Positions 1 through 12,873 are shown, counted from the first letter of the stretch. The stretch: 64,000 nt of DNA from Bedellia somnulentella (GCA_963576735.1 OY755186.1:11829970-11893969), one strand, 5' to 3'. The notes: generated by a model from the sequence alone, not told the origin. Program-made: numbers and translations.

Positions 1-438
1 AGTAACAATAATCAATCAGAGAATAAATCAGAAATCGCTCAGCGTAATAGTGTGCTATGCGCGCGATTTATTAATCTAGCAACTTAAGGTATCTGGTACG
101 AAGTATATTGACTAGGTACAAGTCAGCATAGGTACTAAGACCAAGAGTGGACGGACAGTTTTTCCGGGAGCAGAATGCTCTTGAGTCAAATCAGAAACGG
201 GAAACTCCTTTCTATTGGCCATATGAGTTAGTTATAGCAAATCCCCGTGCAACTATTATTTTCCAAGGAAATTATTATTTTCGGTACACAATCAATAAGA
301 GCTTATTTAGAACTAGCTTACCATTATCATAAAGCTTACTAAATAAAAGTCAAGGTAGGAAAAATTAATAAACCCTGTACATTAAATTATCATGGTCAGG
401 CATATATAAATTTAAAAAAAGAAAAATTTTATATTATT

Positions 439-459
439 AAAAAAAAAAAAAAAAAAAAA
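439..459. repeat. poly(A) run
   Basis: About 21 consecutive A; no retroelement body was recognised upstream. Confidence 0.9.
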
Positions 460-917
460 CCTAACTTAAAATCTAAAAACTTCTTCCAGTTCCTCTTATC
501 GGGAAAGGGTACCTAAGATGCTGGAAGCGTTACCGCGTTGTATGGCAAGATAAGATACATATATTGATGGATAAAAGTACTTAAAATACATACTTTAAAA
601 TAAATAAATTCATAATCTAAATAATTATATCATGAGAAAGTTTTAGGACTCGAACATTAAAGGTTGATCGGCTGATTCAACAAAGTCCAACTGTTTACAA
701 AAGTATTTAAAATGAATAAATGCTCAATAAAAAAAAAAAATGTCATATTCGGAAAATGGGGTGCGGAATGTGAATCGGATTCTAGTATTGTAGGACGAAC
801 AGCTGAAGTTTAACCTTGATTACAAGTCCTTTTTATGGATGGTTTTCAATAAAATTAGTTGATCCCTAGTGTCCTTTGTACATCTTAAGGGTTTTAAAGT
901 TAGAACGTCCAGTGGCT

Positions 918-943
918 GATGATGATGATGATGATGATGATGA
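918..943. repeat. (GAT)n microsatellite
   Basis: Uninterrupted run of about eight GAT units. Confidence 0.95.
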
Positions 944-1417
944 AGTTAGGAAGGTTGTCTAAATATGGAAATCTATAGTGAGGTGTTTAATACACTTATT
1001 TCGATTTTGTTGAAGCATTTTTATATAAACTTGATACATGGGGTCCCATACAGTATAATATATTTCCATAGCAACCACCATAGCAGTTCTGATTGTGACA
1101 TTAAGGCTCGTACCGCGTCTTAAAAGCACTCCCTAATGACAGTCATACCTAGAAGGCAGTAATGATCTAAGCGATTTAAATAGTGAAAAAATAAAAAAAT
1201 ATATATAAGAAAATCACATAAGTACGATATAATATATAAACAAATAATTAATAATTAAGTTATAACCTCACGAGTATGTGAGTTGTGAATCTGCCTATTC
1301 TTTTTACTAACGTATTGATCTCTCCATTGAAGAGTTGTCTGGAAGAGATAGTTTTAAGCCACCAATTGTGCTTCTGTTTAGCAGTGTAATCTTTGTAAAA
1401 TGTTTTAACTGTGATGA

Positions 1418-1753
1418 CTGCCTCCATGGCCTCGCGGTTGAGCGCTTGGTTTCGGGTGCGGAGGTCTCGAGTTCGATCCCCGGGGGGGTGATCACCTTAC
1501 AAATTTGATTTGTAAGATTTGACCGAGTTTGGAGGGATATTGCAGGCTTGAATCACCTGACTATCCGAGAATTAAGATGATTCCGTGCTTCCGAGGGCAC
1601 GTTGGGCCGTCGCTCCCGGCTACTGTTGTGGTGGTGGTCGTTGGTCTGCCAGCCCGCAATTGGCCGGCGTGGTGGACTGTGGCCAGATCGCCCTATGTAG
1701 GGTGGGCTGGAGCCCCTTGGTGGGGACATATATGGACTGTGAGGAGGAGGTAC
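1418..1753 (+). mobile_element. tRNA-headed SINE (family D), near full length
   Basis: The head (from 1418) has a box A-like TGGCCTCGCGGTTGAGCGC and a box B GAGTTCGATCC, so it is tRNA-derived. The body contains GATTCCGTGCTTCCGAGGGC, and the 3' end TTGGTGGGGACATATATG recurs at 42.4 and 49.7 kb. GTGATGA flanks it on both sides (1411-1417 and 1754-1760) as a probable target duplication. It resembles a widespread lepidopteran SINE class; the name was not verified. Confidence 0.8.
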
Positions 1754-1760
1754 GTGATGA

Positions 1761-4176
1761 GTACCATTATGAGTTCTATTCTATTCTATATTTATGTGCT
1801 TAATATTGCAATTCGTATAAATAAAAAATAAAAAAATACATTGTTAGTGTGTAATGTGTAGAATATGTAAATAAAAATATATATGTATATTGAATGTGTA
1901 AATAGTATGTAAATGTCTGTAAAACTATGTGTATGAAATGTGTGTGCATATATATGTATAAAAAGTTAATGCAATCGCAATTATGAAACATTAGTACGGA
2001 TTAACACATTAGGACCTGTTAATTTTGAATCACTTGTTACCAGGATTTACAAGTTATTTCAAGAACTTACCTATGTATAAAAAAAATATAATATAATAAA
2101 GTTTTATTAATTCTTTAAAAATATTTCCAAAAGCGAAGGGACTCGCTTATAACAGGAAGGCCGAGCTGTAAGCTTATAATAATGAGTGTGCTATGATTGG
2201 CTATTGTACTGTATAATTTATACTATTTATAATTGATAAACTGTATAGTTTTGTTGTGTAATCATATTATTTACCTATTTAATAAGTATTAGTGGTGTCG
2301 TGTATGAATAATGAGATACTAGTTTGACTTTACTTCAAAACAGCTCACGCTGATTAAAATAATGATTGTAATTAAATCCATAATTTTGGTAAATACTCAT
2401 TTCTAAAATGTTATTATTTATTTATAAATGAGTTGTAGTGATGATTATGTAGATTTGAGTGGAGTATTATTAATGAGACTGTCAGTTGATTTAAATCAAC
2501 TGACAGTCAACTGACTTAAGGTTAGGTAAGGTATAAATATACGATCTCTGTTTTTGCGGGGGCAATTGTCAGTAGTCCGTTGTATCGGCAAGTGGTTGTG
2601 AAAGATGAAATTATACGAAGTGTACCGCTATTTTGGGTTTTATTTCAAAACCTCCACACTCCCTGAAGTTGACCCTACACTATGAGGCCTGCAATTTCAC
2701 GCAACAGGTCTAATCTAATTTGAGAATTTATGCCACCGATATATCTTGTAATTATAAATTATTAAAACGTAGCAAAAACATATGTTTCAAAGAACTTGCA
2801 AAAATAAGTAAAACCGATAAAATAAAGGGGTTTTTAAAAAAAATGTACATGAGTTTTTTACCCTTTCTATATTTGATATCCTTTCTCTCTTTCTGTTTTT
2901 GTTTGTCTCAATCAAAACACAACTAATCAAACGCTAGGATATGCAAAACAGTTTCAAAAGATCATATCTGCTTACCACTTTCAGGAATTATCAGCGTTAT
3001 AGAGCAAACTGATAGTAACATTAATAAGATTAGGTACTACTGAGCTAGTAACCATCTTCTCATAACACATTGATAATGTCAATATTGTTTATAAACAACA
3101 AATGGAAACTTTTCCACTATCTAGCCAACTTGTTAGTTTGTTAGTAAATAAGGTCGTTAACTTACCGCACCGTAATATGATTAAGATAAAACTAATTAAC
3201 CTTATAGATCCGTATAGATCGGCTGTAAGAATCACTACCACTTCTACACGTGGATACTTTACTAGACGACTAAGATATTTTGGATTATCAAACCTAAAAC
3301 TATATGGGGATAAAGCAAATTATAGTTAGCTCTAAATTACTCTCTCTCTTTAAATTACTCTGTAGCTGTTGTAGGGCTGTCCCTAAAGAGCGATATCCAG
3401 AACTTAGAACTCAACTTGTTTTGAAAAGTATAATTGAAGTCCACAATGTTTTAATCTATAATTTTTTTTAACTACACCTGTTATATAATTGCAACAGTGT
3501 AACATGAACATCTAAAGCCGTTAAAACAATTGTGGAGCTTACATAGGCGATTGGGAGATATATTTTTATCAGGGTACAAGAATTAATTTAAAAGAAAACA
3601 TCCTAATAATTTCCATCGATACGATCCTATTAAACTTGATATTCATTATTATTTATCTGTCTTTTCATACACTATCTTTTACATTCTTTACTCTTGAAAC
3701 ACTTAGCTTTTTAGCACTTTTAAGTCGTCCGTGGTTTCTCTCTACTGAAATTACTGTTCCCTTTAACTTTTTTATTTATTTGCTTTCATGTCTGAATTAT
3801 GTGCCCAAAATACCTAAATATTCTTGGTTCTATCTCTTTTAAAATATTGGTAAAGACTTAGTTTAGAATTGATCTCATTTCATCTCTACATTTACTGTGC
3901 TCTGATGAAATAAAAGTTGTGTAAAGGAATGGCAATTTAACAAACAATTCAGTACTTTCTACTATCAATCTTCCATCAGCAAACAAATTAATGTGCCTGA
4001 TTGGTTTTATGAGCTCTTAGATATTCTATAGCTTATATTGCGTTAGTCCCACAACGAGCGGGACTACGAAAAACTTCTTGGCTCATCGACGACGACGATC
4101 GTACATAATTTGCTGGTGTCATAGATACTGGCTCCAAACTGTCTCCATTGTAAGAAGGAAAGAAAGAAACTTAACT
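1761..4176. other. AT-rich intergenic DNA
   Basis: Only short chance ORFs and the palindrome at 2477. Nothing else supported. The same holds for 1-1410 apart from the microsatellites. Confidence 0.6.
2477..2508. repeat. Perfect 32-bp palindrome
   Basis: GACTGTCAGTTGATTT is followed directly by its exact complement with no spacer. Confidence 0.95.
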
Positions 4177-4305
4177 CAAACGTTCACGCCGTATATCCCC
4201 AAAGGGTTTTGCAGAGGTACTAATACTTCTGATCATCAATTGGCATTGCCACCTGGTGTTCTATGCTATGTCCACAAACGTACAGCATGACCAGTCCACT
4301 TGCGT
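4177..4305 (-). mobile_element. Fragment of SINE family B
   Basis: ACGTTCACGCCGTATATCCCC, then GCAGAGGTACTAATACTTCT, match the family B 3' part; diverged. Confidence 0.65.
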
Positions 4306-4582
4306 ATCTTAAGTAAACCAGCAATCTTTACAATTTTGTAGTTATAGTTGCGTAAAATGTAAAACGCAAATGTGTTAGTTAGCAAACAAAAGCCCGGTCA
4401 TGCAAAGCCAAGTATCATTGGGGTCAGCATTATTTCTTTTTTGTATTGTTATTGTCACATGTTATTGAAACTACGCTGCGGCTGCTATATAAAACATAAA
4501 TAAAGTGTTTACGACTTGGATATCGCAGTTTTTCTAAAAATACTCATTAAGTAGGGCATTTATTTTACTTGTTTACTAACGC

Positions 4583-4714
4583 CCGATTTCTGAATTGAGT
4601 ATTCAAGCTGAGAACGACTTAAGTGTCGTTTTGTCTCATTCAGTTGTTAAGATTTCAATGCGACAGAACGATACTTAAGTTGTTCTCAGCTGGAATACTC
4701 AATTCAGAAATCGG
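4583..4714. mobile_element. Palindromic (foldback) MITE
   Basis: 132-bp near-palindrome. Arms of about 57 bp begin CCGATTTCTGAATTGAGTAT and are inverted at the far end with a few mismatches. Target duplication unclear. Confidence 0.75.
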
Positions 4715-4894
4715 ATGTAAGTTGTATTATCCTCTTTTGATTTAATAATTTCCTGTTTCACTGTTTACACAGATGATTAGAGATAAAATATATATTAATA
4801 GTCTTATGTTTTTATTGGCGAACTGTTGAGAATTATCTAAGGAAAAATATTTAATTTCAAATAATAAGTTAGAGAATAAGCATTTATGCTTAAG

Positions 4895-5084
4895 TTGCCG
4901 TGTAGTGCCGGCTTAGAATGTCACTTACCCATTTTACCCATGGGTGGCGTAAGAGGCGACTAAGGGTTTTGGGGCTTTAAAGAAGTTTTTGTGCGATGTG
5001 GTTGGAGACCCATTTAACAATTTTCCCCCACCCTTAAGTTCTGCAGCTCTAGCTCTAGGGATTTCTAGCCGTGAGTATGTGTCA
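4895..5084 (+). mobile_element. SINE family A copy
   Basis: Starts TTGCCGTGTAGTGCCGGCTT and ends GCCGTGAGTATGTG. This family recurs at least eight times in the window, always with a GTGAGTATATGTATG type 3' tail. It resembles Metulj-like lepidopteran SINEs (recognition only). Confidence 0.75.
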
Positions 5085-5457
5085 AAATTAACTTAATCAT
5101 CCTATTGTCTGATACCTGTGTGAAGCCAGTGCGATGCTACGTAGTGAGGAAGGTATTAACAAGCATGATCATGTTTTTTTCTGATGTGTTTATCTGAATT
5201 AATTTTTAAAATGAATTACTTAACACAAATGATAACGTAGATAAAGAAAACACTTTTTCTGTTTAACCGCTACGTGGACTTATTTGTGCATACAGTAAGC
5301 ACTGTTAATTTTTAATGAAACTTCATCGTATCTTCTATAAGATGATATGAAGACGATTCGGAATTCTATTAAGTAAGTATTTAATTAGTCACGCAATTTA
5401 ATACAGTGTCTAACACAATCTGATCACACACACACCACATGAATACAACTACTTATA

Positions 5458-5699
5458 CTCATGGCTAGAAATCCTTAAAAAGTGGCCCGAGCTTGAATTT
5501 TTAGAATTATTTTGCCACTTTTTGAAGTTAAGTGTGGAAACGATTGTAAAATAAGGATGGTTGGTAATGGGTGACCAGACACCAGCCAAGTCATAATTTA
5601 AAAAGGCCCAATATCCTAAGTCGCATCGTACGGCACCCACGGGAAGTAAGACGTATACACGCTATTACATTGGGATAGGTAGAGTGTATAGGCCGCCAC
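5458..5699 (-). mobile_element. Diverged SINE family A copy
   Basis: Aligns end to end with the other minus-strand A copies (GGCTAGAAATCC, then AAAAGTGG, then GGTAATGGGTGACCAGAC) but with many changes; an old copy. Confidence 0.55.
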
Positions 5700-6423
5700 T
5701 ACTTATTCAATCATTCGATAATATTTATTTTACTTTATATTCGCCCTTCAATTTTAACATTCGGATGCCTGCCCGCTTTAGAATATTCTTTATTTAAATG
5801 TCCTTGGTTGTCTGACATTGACATAGCTTTTTTACTTATTTTTATCAGTTATTTGTCATCTTTTCCCGTCACGTGCCCAAACCATCATAATTGATGACAT
5901 GCGCTTTTCTTTCTTTTTTACAATATTTTTTTACATCGCACTAATAGCTAAATATGTTTCAACAGTGAAAATTCTACAGATTTGCTGACGAAATTACAGA
6001 AATACATATGAGATATATTTGTATAGTATTCTTTCAGAATATAACTGAATTAGACAAATCTACCTTAACTTTTTCAGCACCATATTTTCTAAAACCAACT
6101 AAATCACCTCGTTTCTCATCATATTTAATTGTCTTGTCAACACAATTATATTATTCCACGTGCTGCCAGATTATGGTATCTTTAAAAACCCTGACCTCCG
6201 CGACCAATCTTGTCACTACGCAACCTTGGCAGGCCTGCCTCATATATACACGAATTACGCGATCATTGTTCAGTTACCAAGCATGATTACTTAACATTTA
6301 CCTACTCTCTTCAGTAATCATAGAACACAATGGCAGATAAAAATAATTGTTAAGTGTTTAGGTTAAATAATGCTTGCTGTTTATTTTTCTACTAATTACA
6401 ATTCAATGTATGTATGTATGTAT

Positions 6424-6640
6424 GACGACCTCGGAGGACACATTTAGATCAAATAGAAAATGTGCTCAAAAAGGCAGGTGTCCGAAGTACGAAGAATAAA
6501 AGAGCATGTATAAAAAGATTGATGGATGTGAATGAAGCTAGAGAGGTTTGCCAGGATCGTACAAAGTGGCGATCGATAGTCTCTGCCTACCCCAATGGGA
6601 ACTAACGGCGTGAGAATATGTATGTATGTATGTATGTTAT
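6424..6640 (+). mobile_element. 3' end of a non-LTR retrotransposon (family C)
   Basis: Encodes a remnant of a reverse-transcriptase ORF C-terminus (KRLMDVNEAREVCQDRTKW, then RSIVSAYPNGN and stop). It ends with GGCGTGAGAATATG and a (TATG)n tail. The same C-terminus recurs at 9.7, 19.3, 41.4 and 57.3 kb. Confidence 0.75.
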
Positions 6641-6878
6641 TTTTCTGTCACGTTCTTATATTAGAAGTGGTTATGGTTTGCAACTTTGCAAGTGTACTTT
6701 CTCTTTCTCTATCTTTTTAGTTTGGAATCACTCTTCTTTTAATCTTATATTGAGACCGTTAAAACTTTCATTGTCAGTTTCTAATTATCGTATCAGTATT
6801 ACATCGCTATTGTAATGATTTGAGTTGCTCTAGATAAACAAAAAAAAATAAGTATAGGTAAACGAATGTTAATTTTAC

Positions 6879-6963
6879 GAGTTGGGAATGCAATAAGGAT
6901 GAACTGCGACTAGCTACCCTGTTTTGGGATTCATGGCCGTGAGTATATGTGTATGTATGTGTA
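6879..6963 (+). mobile_element. 3' fragment of SINE family A
   Basis: CTAGCTACCCTGTTTTGGGA followed by CATGGCCGTGAGTATATGTG matches the last roughly 80 bases of family A. Confidence 0.5.
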
Positions 6964-6999
6964 TAACCATCTGGATACGAATTACATTGTGGAATGGTT

Positions 7000-9356
7000 A
7001 AGAGGCTGGAGGGCCTTAAAGCCACCAAGCTAAGGTTAGGTTGGAGCCATACATATAGAAATTTCTTGAGAGTTGGTGAGGGAATTTACCGCGTTAAAGA
7101 TGAGGATGGGCGCACAACCGGTTGATTTCGTTTGTGTGAATATTGCTGATACAAATAAATTATATCTTTCTTTCTTAATACACTATACGACAAAAATTAT
7201 CATAAATTACATAATTGTATCACACCACACAAAGTAAAAGAAAATAACTTTTCGATTAAATAGTGCATTTATGCAAAACAAAACAAACTCACGGCCAAAA
7301 TCCCGAAAAGCAATGCTTCACCTAGGGCCCCACTATTTCTTGCTCACTTTTAGTAGCGTTATAGTGTTATAGTAGACATTTCTAGAATGCAAAACACACG
7401 TGTTATCAAGAAAGCTCGTGGAGCGACACGTGACATAAATTGGTTGTTTCCATTCGACAAGCGAACTTTCCAACTTTGATAAGACTTTAGATATTATTCT
7501 GACCCTCCCTCGTTACACAACAAATACCTACATATAATTAGTAAAAAAGATTGCATATCACAATCCAAGAGGTATAAAATTTATTCAAGATAGTTTTTAA
7601 TTAAAATTTTAAGATGTAAATTTGCAATTATTTTACGACAATTTACCTCGGTTTCTTAGAAGTATGAAAACCTATCTCTAGCTGTTTACTTCAGTCAAAC
7701 ATGCAATTAATTTGTCTAGGTAGTCAACTTTGAGGAAGAACATCGTGTGGTTTCGTCAGTATAACCACAGATTATATATTGCGTGTAACTGAGTTCGTAA
7801 AATAGTACTCGAACACTAGTTGATTTTACCTTGCGTGATGAAGAAGAAGAGAGAAGAATGAGTACCAATGCCACACCTAAGTTGAAGGGGGTAATAAAGA
7901 ATTCTTTATTGATTTCTAGCCCTATCTCTCGTTTATAACTTTAAAAGCCTAGTATCCAATTGAAACGTAAGACATTTTGTCGGAATGAGATGGATAGACC
8001 TATTCTACACTGATGTCATGTTTTTTTAATTCTAGAATATTGTAAATGCGTATTTTTGTGGTTATGTGCATGATGATGTGAAGTTTTCAACACAAAAGTA
8101 GCTGAATGTTTGCTGTCCAATTTTATTCAGTATCGATATTCCAATCTTACTTAGTTATACTCACGCTTATAGTTCCCAATACGTCGGCTGAGACTAGCGA
8201 TTGAGACTTCGTGTGATCGTGACAAACTTCTGTTCCATCCCTGAAATTCATCATTCTTGTCAGCTTGCTCTTGTTCCGCACTTTAGACTCTCGCCTTTTT
8301 ATAAATTAAACTATTTGTAATAGATCTTGTGGGCTATCGTTTTCGTGCGTGGCCTTCCTCTACTAACAGTACCATTCACAGTGGCTCCATTTATATTTTT
8401 ACCTTATTTATTTTAAGCTGTTTTCTAGTATGCCATATTTTCTCAGTCTTTCACGATGATTACAAGAGTGGGTCTGCCAAAATGCCTAACAAGGCAACTA
8501 TTCTGATATGGAAAAAATATTTAAATTCATTTTGTGTATATTCCCACTATTTTAACCACGATCAATCTAAATTATTACCCGGCACTGCATCTAAAGGGTA
8601 CATTACATACATTGAATTGTAATTAATTCCATGTGGGTTTCTTTATTACGTATTTCCCCTATTATCAAGGTTTATGAAGACCTCAACATGGCAAACATAC
8701 CTAACGTTCATTGAGTAGGAATGGAATAAATATGATAATAGTTAAAACTTAGTTACATTTATCTATACAAACATCCGAATACCGCAAACGAGTACTTATT
8801 TCATCATAATACAACGTCATTACTCGTCCTCAATGATACCTATAACTCCGCAACTTTTAAGTCACAAAAAATGAAATCATCATTTGTCTCGTGACATATT
8901 CCAGATAAATTCAGACTTGGCTAACTATTAACACAATATAGTATTTAACCCGTTTGTTTAAAGTTTAAAATGCTTTGTGTTTAGCGCGATATACATCGTT
9001 TAGTAGTTGGTTTAGTGAAGTTGTTTACTGTGGAATCCTCCTGCAGTGATAATGCGATAACCTAGTGTTATCATGTTATCACTAGGCCGGCGCTCGGTGG
9101 CACGAGTTGCTCCTAGTGTATGTGGATGCTATTTATAATTAACATTGAGAGGCCACATGGAACGGCGTGTGCCCTCCGAATGAGTTACAGAAAATCCCTA
9201 TCAATAAATAACTTATATGTTTTTGTGTGCTGGGCTAAGTTATGAAAGGAATGTTGGTTGACTTATGTTTAGCGTTATTACCAAAAATATAAGTTTGCTT
9301 TTTTAGTAATACACAGAAATCGTGACAGCCTGTGTACATATTTTTTTATACAGAAA
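7000..9356. other. AT-rich intergenic DNA
   Basis: No gene, RNA or complete mobile element recognised. Confidence 0.5.
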
Positions 9357-9373
9357 TAGTTCGTGAAAACATA

Positions 9374-9401
9374 CATACATACATACATATTCTCACGCCG
9401 T
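9374..9401 (-). mobile_element. 28-bp retrotransposon tail flanked by a 17-bp duplication
   Basis: Only the (CATA)n ATTCTCACGCCGT tail complement of family C is present. It sits between perfect copies of TAGTTCGTGAAAACATA (9357-9373 and 9402-9418). Confidence 0.88.
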
Positions 9402-9639
9402 TAGTTCGTGAAAACATATTTCATTATCTTAAGTAGACGTAATGTCACAATATACTTTCCTGAAAATTTTAATTTTGCATAATTTAAATATTTACACAAT
9501 GTTAATATTCGGAACTAACTTATCTATATTGAGAAAAATCCCAATACACTGAGAGATGCCAAATGTAAAAATGGTTTAAATAACTAAAATACAAAACCCA
9601 TTACAAAAAAATATTATTAACCTTTAACCGTTAAATAAT

Positions 9640-9955
9640 AGTGTTGAATTTGCTCAAAAAGGAGGCGTCCAAAATATGAAACATTAAAACGCATGTATAA
9701 AAAGATTGATGAATATAAATGAAGCTCGAGAGGTTTTCGAAGGCAAGCACGAGCCGTGTTTAAACTAGTTATCGCGTGGGATAAAGCAGCCGTCTCTTAC
9801 ACACTTACTTAGTATCGTATACTGCCATCTCATTCTAACCGTTATCGTGTCGATAAAATAGTGCTCGTGCTTGCTCTGCAAGACAGTATAAAGTGGCGAT
9901 CGATAGTCTCTGCCTACCCAAATGAGAAACAATCGTGTAAGTATATGTATGTATA
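9640..9955 (+). mobile_element. Family C LINE tail interrupted by a small MITE
   Basis: LINE tail sequence (TGCTCAAAAAGGAGGCGTCC to CTACCCAAATGAGAAACAAT) is split by a 134-bp inverted-repeat element (9742-9875). Confidence 0.7.
9742..9875. mobile_element. Small TIR element (MITE) nested in a LINE tail
   Basis: Ends GCAAGCACGAGC (9743-9754) and its exact complement GCTCGTGCTTGC (9863-9874). The LINE sequence resumes on the far side with AGTGGCGATCGATAGTCTCT. The target duplication could not be resolved. Confidence 0.7.
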
Positions 9956-10095
9956 ATTATGATGCTCAAGGGGCATTAACAACTTGAGGTGGTTTTTGGT
10001 GATTAACTGATCAGCTAGATGGAATCGGCTTATCAGCAGTAGTACCTATAGACTTTTATTGGATGCATATAGACAAACATCCAAAAATAGAATTC

Positions 10096-10340
10096 ACATA
10101 CATACATATACCCACGGCTGTATTTCCCTAGAAGGGGTAGCCAGAGCTAAGGAATTATAAATTCCTCAGCCACTTTTGGAAGTTGAATGGGGAAAAGATG
10201 GTAAAAATAAAGGTTTTTGGTCATGGGTCTCCAACCGCATCGCCCGAAAATCCAATAAAAAGCCCCAATACTTAGTCGCCTCTTACGACACCCGTGGGTA
10301 GAAAGGGGTAGCGACATTCTAAGCCGGCACTACACGGCAA
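10096..10340 (-). mobile_element. SINE family A copy, full length
   Basis: Begins with the CATACATACATATACCCACG tail complement and ends CACTACACGGCAA. Very similar to the copies at 24664, 52978 and 61752. Confidence 0.8.
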
Positions 10341-10817
10341 TAATATATATAATATAAATAGAATTTGATTGTCCAAGACGAGGATGAACATTAATATATT
10401 CTACGCCTGTCATTAGGGTATTTTATCTTGGATTACCACTTTAGTCCAGTTCATTTTATTGGTTCAACAGTAAAAGATATTACTTAAACGTAGATAAGTG
10501 AAAAATAGTAGGACAGTGATAATAATTCCTTGGTATTGTTTCCTTATTGAATGAATGCAGTTTCTAATATTGGTTTTATCTCTATCCGTAAGTCGTGACC
10601 CAATTGGCTTTCGATAAAATAACTTAGATAATCATAGTTACAAATATAAGTGACATATTGAATTGTTCACTATTTTATATAGTTTAGATTTCATAAGCTA
10701 CTTAATTCAATTGATTTTAAAAATATGTTACAAAAATACATTCTTTACTTACATGTAAAGTTTGATATTGTTCTAAATGAGGTTAGCCAGAGCACTGAAA
10801 TTGTAAAACATTTTTGT

Positions 10818-11189
10818 AACATAACATAACATAAACATAAAACATAAACGTTCACGCCGAATTTCCCCGAAGGGGTTGGCAGAGGTACTGATACTTCTGA
10901 ACATCACGTGACTTTGTAACCTGGTGTTCAGAGTACCCACGTTTTGCATGGACAGTGTACTCACGTGATAGGGGGCAGGCCTATCACCGTTTTGTACGAA
11001 TACACTGTCACATGACTAAGTACAACTAAGCCATGTGGGTTTCCTCACGATATTTTCCCTCACCGTTAACAACCATGATAAATTAACCACACATATATCT
11101 TTAGAAAAGTCAAATTGGTGTAGGCCCGACCCAGGATTTGAACACTAGTCGTTTGCACGATAACCGAGTGTTCTACCCACTGGGCTATC
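10818..11189 (-). mobile_element. tRNA-derived SINE family B, full length
   Basis: On the minus strand the head reads TGATAGCCCAGTGGGTAGAA (box A-like), with a box B-like TGTTCAAATCC. The 3' tail is a TTATGTT-type repeat. Imperfect 10-bp flanks (ACATTTTTGT and ACATTTCTGT) may be an old target duplication. Confidence 0.8.
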
Positions 11190-12084
11190 ACATTTCTGTG
11201 TCGAGGATAAATTGATAAGGGAATTAATAAATACCAAGTTCCTACCTACACAAAAAAATTTTTTTGGCGGAAACAATATCCTTCATTTGTTTCTTTTAAA
11301 ATCTACATATTCAAGAGCTCTGGAAACAGTTATAATTTGTTTGTTGGAGCCAAAGTTAAAGTCTTACAAAGTAGGTAAGTTGGCAGCCTTTTAGATAGGT
11401 ACCTTTGTAGTATTCATAGCACCTTCTAGTTTTATTTCCTATTGATGTAATTGTCTACGGCACGTGTGCGACCGGCATTGTGCTCATTGACGTCAATGCA
11501 GGCCTTCATGAATTCAACGGGTTTTATTCAAGCGCGGAAAGTTTCGATCGCTTGTTAGTTAGTCATGATAAATATAGTTGCGTTCTAGATTTATGATTGG
11601 TATCTAAGTAATTAATTTGTACTAACTGTTGCACTGAACTAAAATTAGCGCAGCTTCTGTTAGCGGAAGGTGTTTTTACTATGCTGTGTGGTATGATACC
11701 ATTGGTATCAGATGGAAAACACTATCTCACACATTTTTTTTGGTCAATGGCTGCATACAATATGTGACTCATTACCGGCTACTTTTTCTTGCATCATATT
11801 TAATGTCATTTCATATGTTTGAATCAGGGAACGGATCTGAGGTAAGTAATTAAAAAGAATAAAATAAACAGTGACACTGTTGAGGAATAGTTGATCTTTT
11901 GTATGGTCAAACCCATCGTCTATTAAATTTCAATTTATTCACAGAATAATTTAATATCAAATCAATGAATAATGTTGGCGTAGTTGTGGTAGAGCAGTCT
12001 TAAGGTTTGGGGATTTTTAAGTTATTGTTGGATGAATTGGCTGGAAACTAACCATCCACAATTTTCAATATTTTTTCCATTTAA

Positions 12085-12162
12085 TTTCCAGGAGAAGCGG
12101 AGGTATTTCTATTTCTGATGCTCTAGCTACCCCTTTCGGGGAGTCATAGTTTTGAGTACCGG
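12085..12162 (+). mobile_element. 3' fragment of SINE family A
   Basis: CTCTAGCTACCCCTTTCGGG and nearby sequence match the family A 3' region; old and truncated. Confidence 0.45.
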
Positions 12163-12366
12163 TAGGTAGATCTAATTTTAATCGGTTTTCTTTGCTGACC
12201 TATGTTTACTGGTTCCGTTTCGGCCGGGGTATTTTTAAGAATAAGGGTGTTGGTTGCTTAGTAAGTGTAAATGATTATACGTGATTTACATCATATTTAA
12301 ATTTATTGATGAAGCAAAATATAGAGTCACTTTCCCGCGCAAAGTTAATTATGTTTTAATTTTAGT

Positions 12367-12873
12367 TTATATGTTTGCTTTTTGTGTTCGTAATCTAGTA
12401 GTAATGTGTTTGGCGTAGAATAGGTCTGTGCTTCTAATCGCGAAGAGTAAGCTTGCCATTTCAACTAGTGAGTAGCCCAGTATGATAGGATATTTCAGTA
12501 AATTAAGATTATTCTGTGTTTGGAGGGAGGGGAGGATAAGATGTCGGTCCCAGGCACTATTATGGCAGTAGTCATTATTTTGACAAATTGTACCAGGCCA
12601 GCATGGGCATACCCAACTTATACTAGAGTAGGGGTAATAACTACAATAATCAGGGTGGGCTTGAGACCCTCGCTGGTTTTTTTTGCTTGATGATCGCATG
12701 ACTCGAGTGCAGACAGAATTGAGAATATTCGTCCAAACTCCTTTAAACAATTTATGGACTCGGTCTTGTATAAAGTAAAAATATATAAGACCAGTCAAAC
12801 AACCCGTGATCGTGCAACAACATTCCTGATGCAATAAAGAGAAAACCTGCATAATATTTGATATCGCGCACAT
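12367..12873 (-). CDS. Unrecognised ORF of 168 codons
   Basis: Longest open frame in the window apart from the recognised genes. It is Cys- and Tyr-rich in places (HQECCCTITGC, DYCSYYPYSSISW, CPCWPGTICQNNDYC) and ends RTQKANI. No domain, signal peptide or clear membrane segment was recognised, although residues about 20-35 are hydrophobic. No TATA box or splice sites stand out. A remnant of a mobile element is as likely as a gene, and chance remains possible. Confidence 0.2.
   Translation of the reverse strand: MCAISNIMQVFSLLHQECCCTITGCLTGLIYFYFIQDRVHKLFKGVWTNILNSVCTRVMRSSSKKNQRGSQAHPDYCSYYPYSSISWVCPCWPGTICQNNDYCHNSAWDRHLILPSLQTQNNLNLLKYPIILGYSLVEMASLLFAIRSTDLFYAKHITTRLRTQKANI

Noticed and set aside
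6609..6616. CGTGAGAA and similar Su(H)-like matches in retroelement tails
   Set aside because: They come from the repeated LINE/SINE 3' end (GGCGTGAGAATATG), not from local regulatory sequence.
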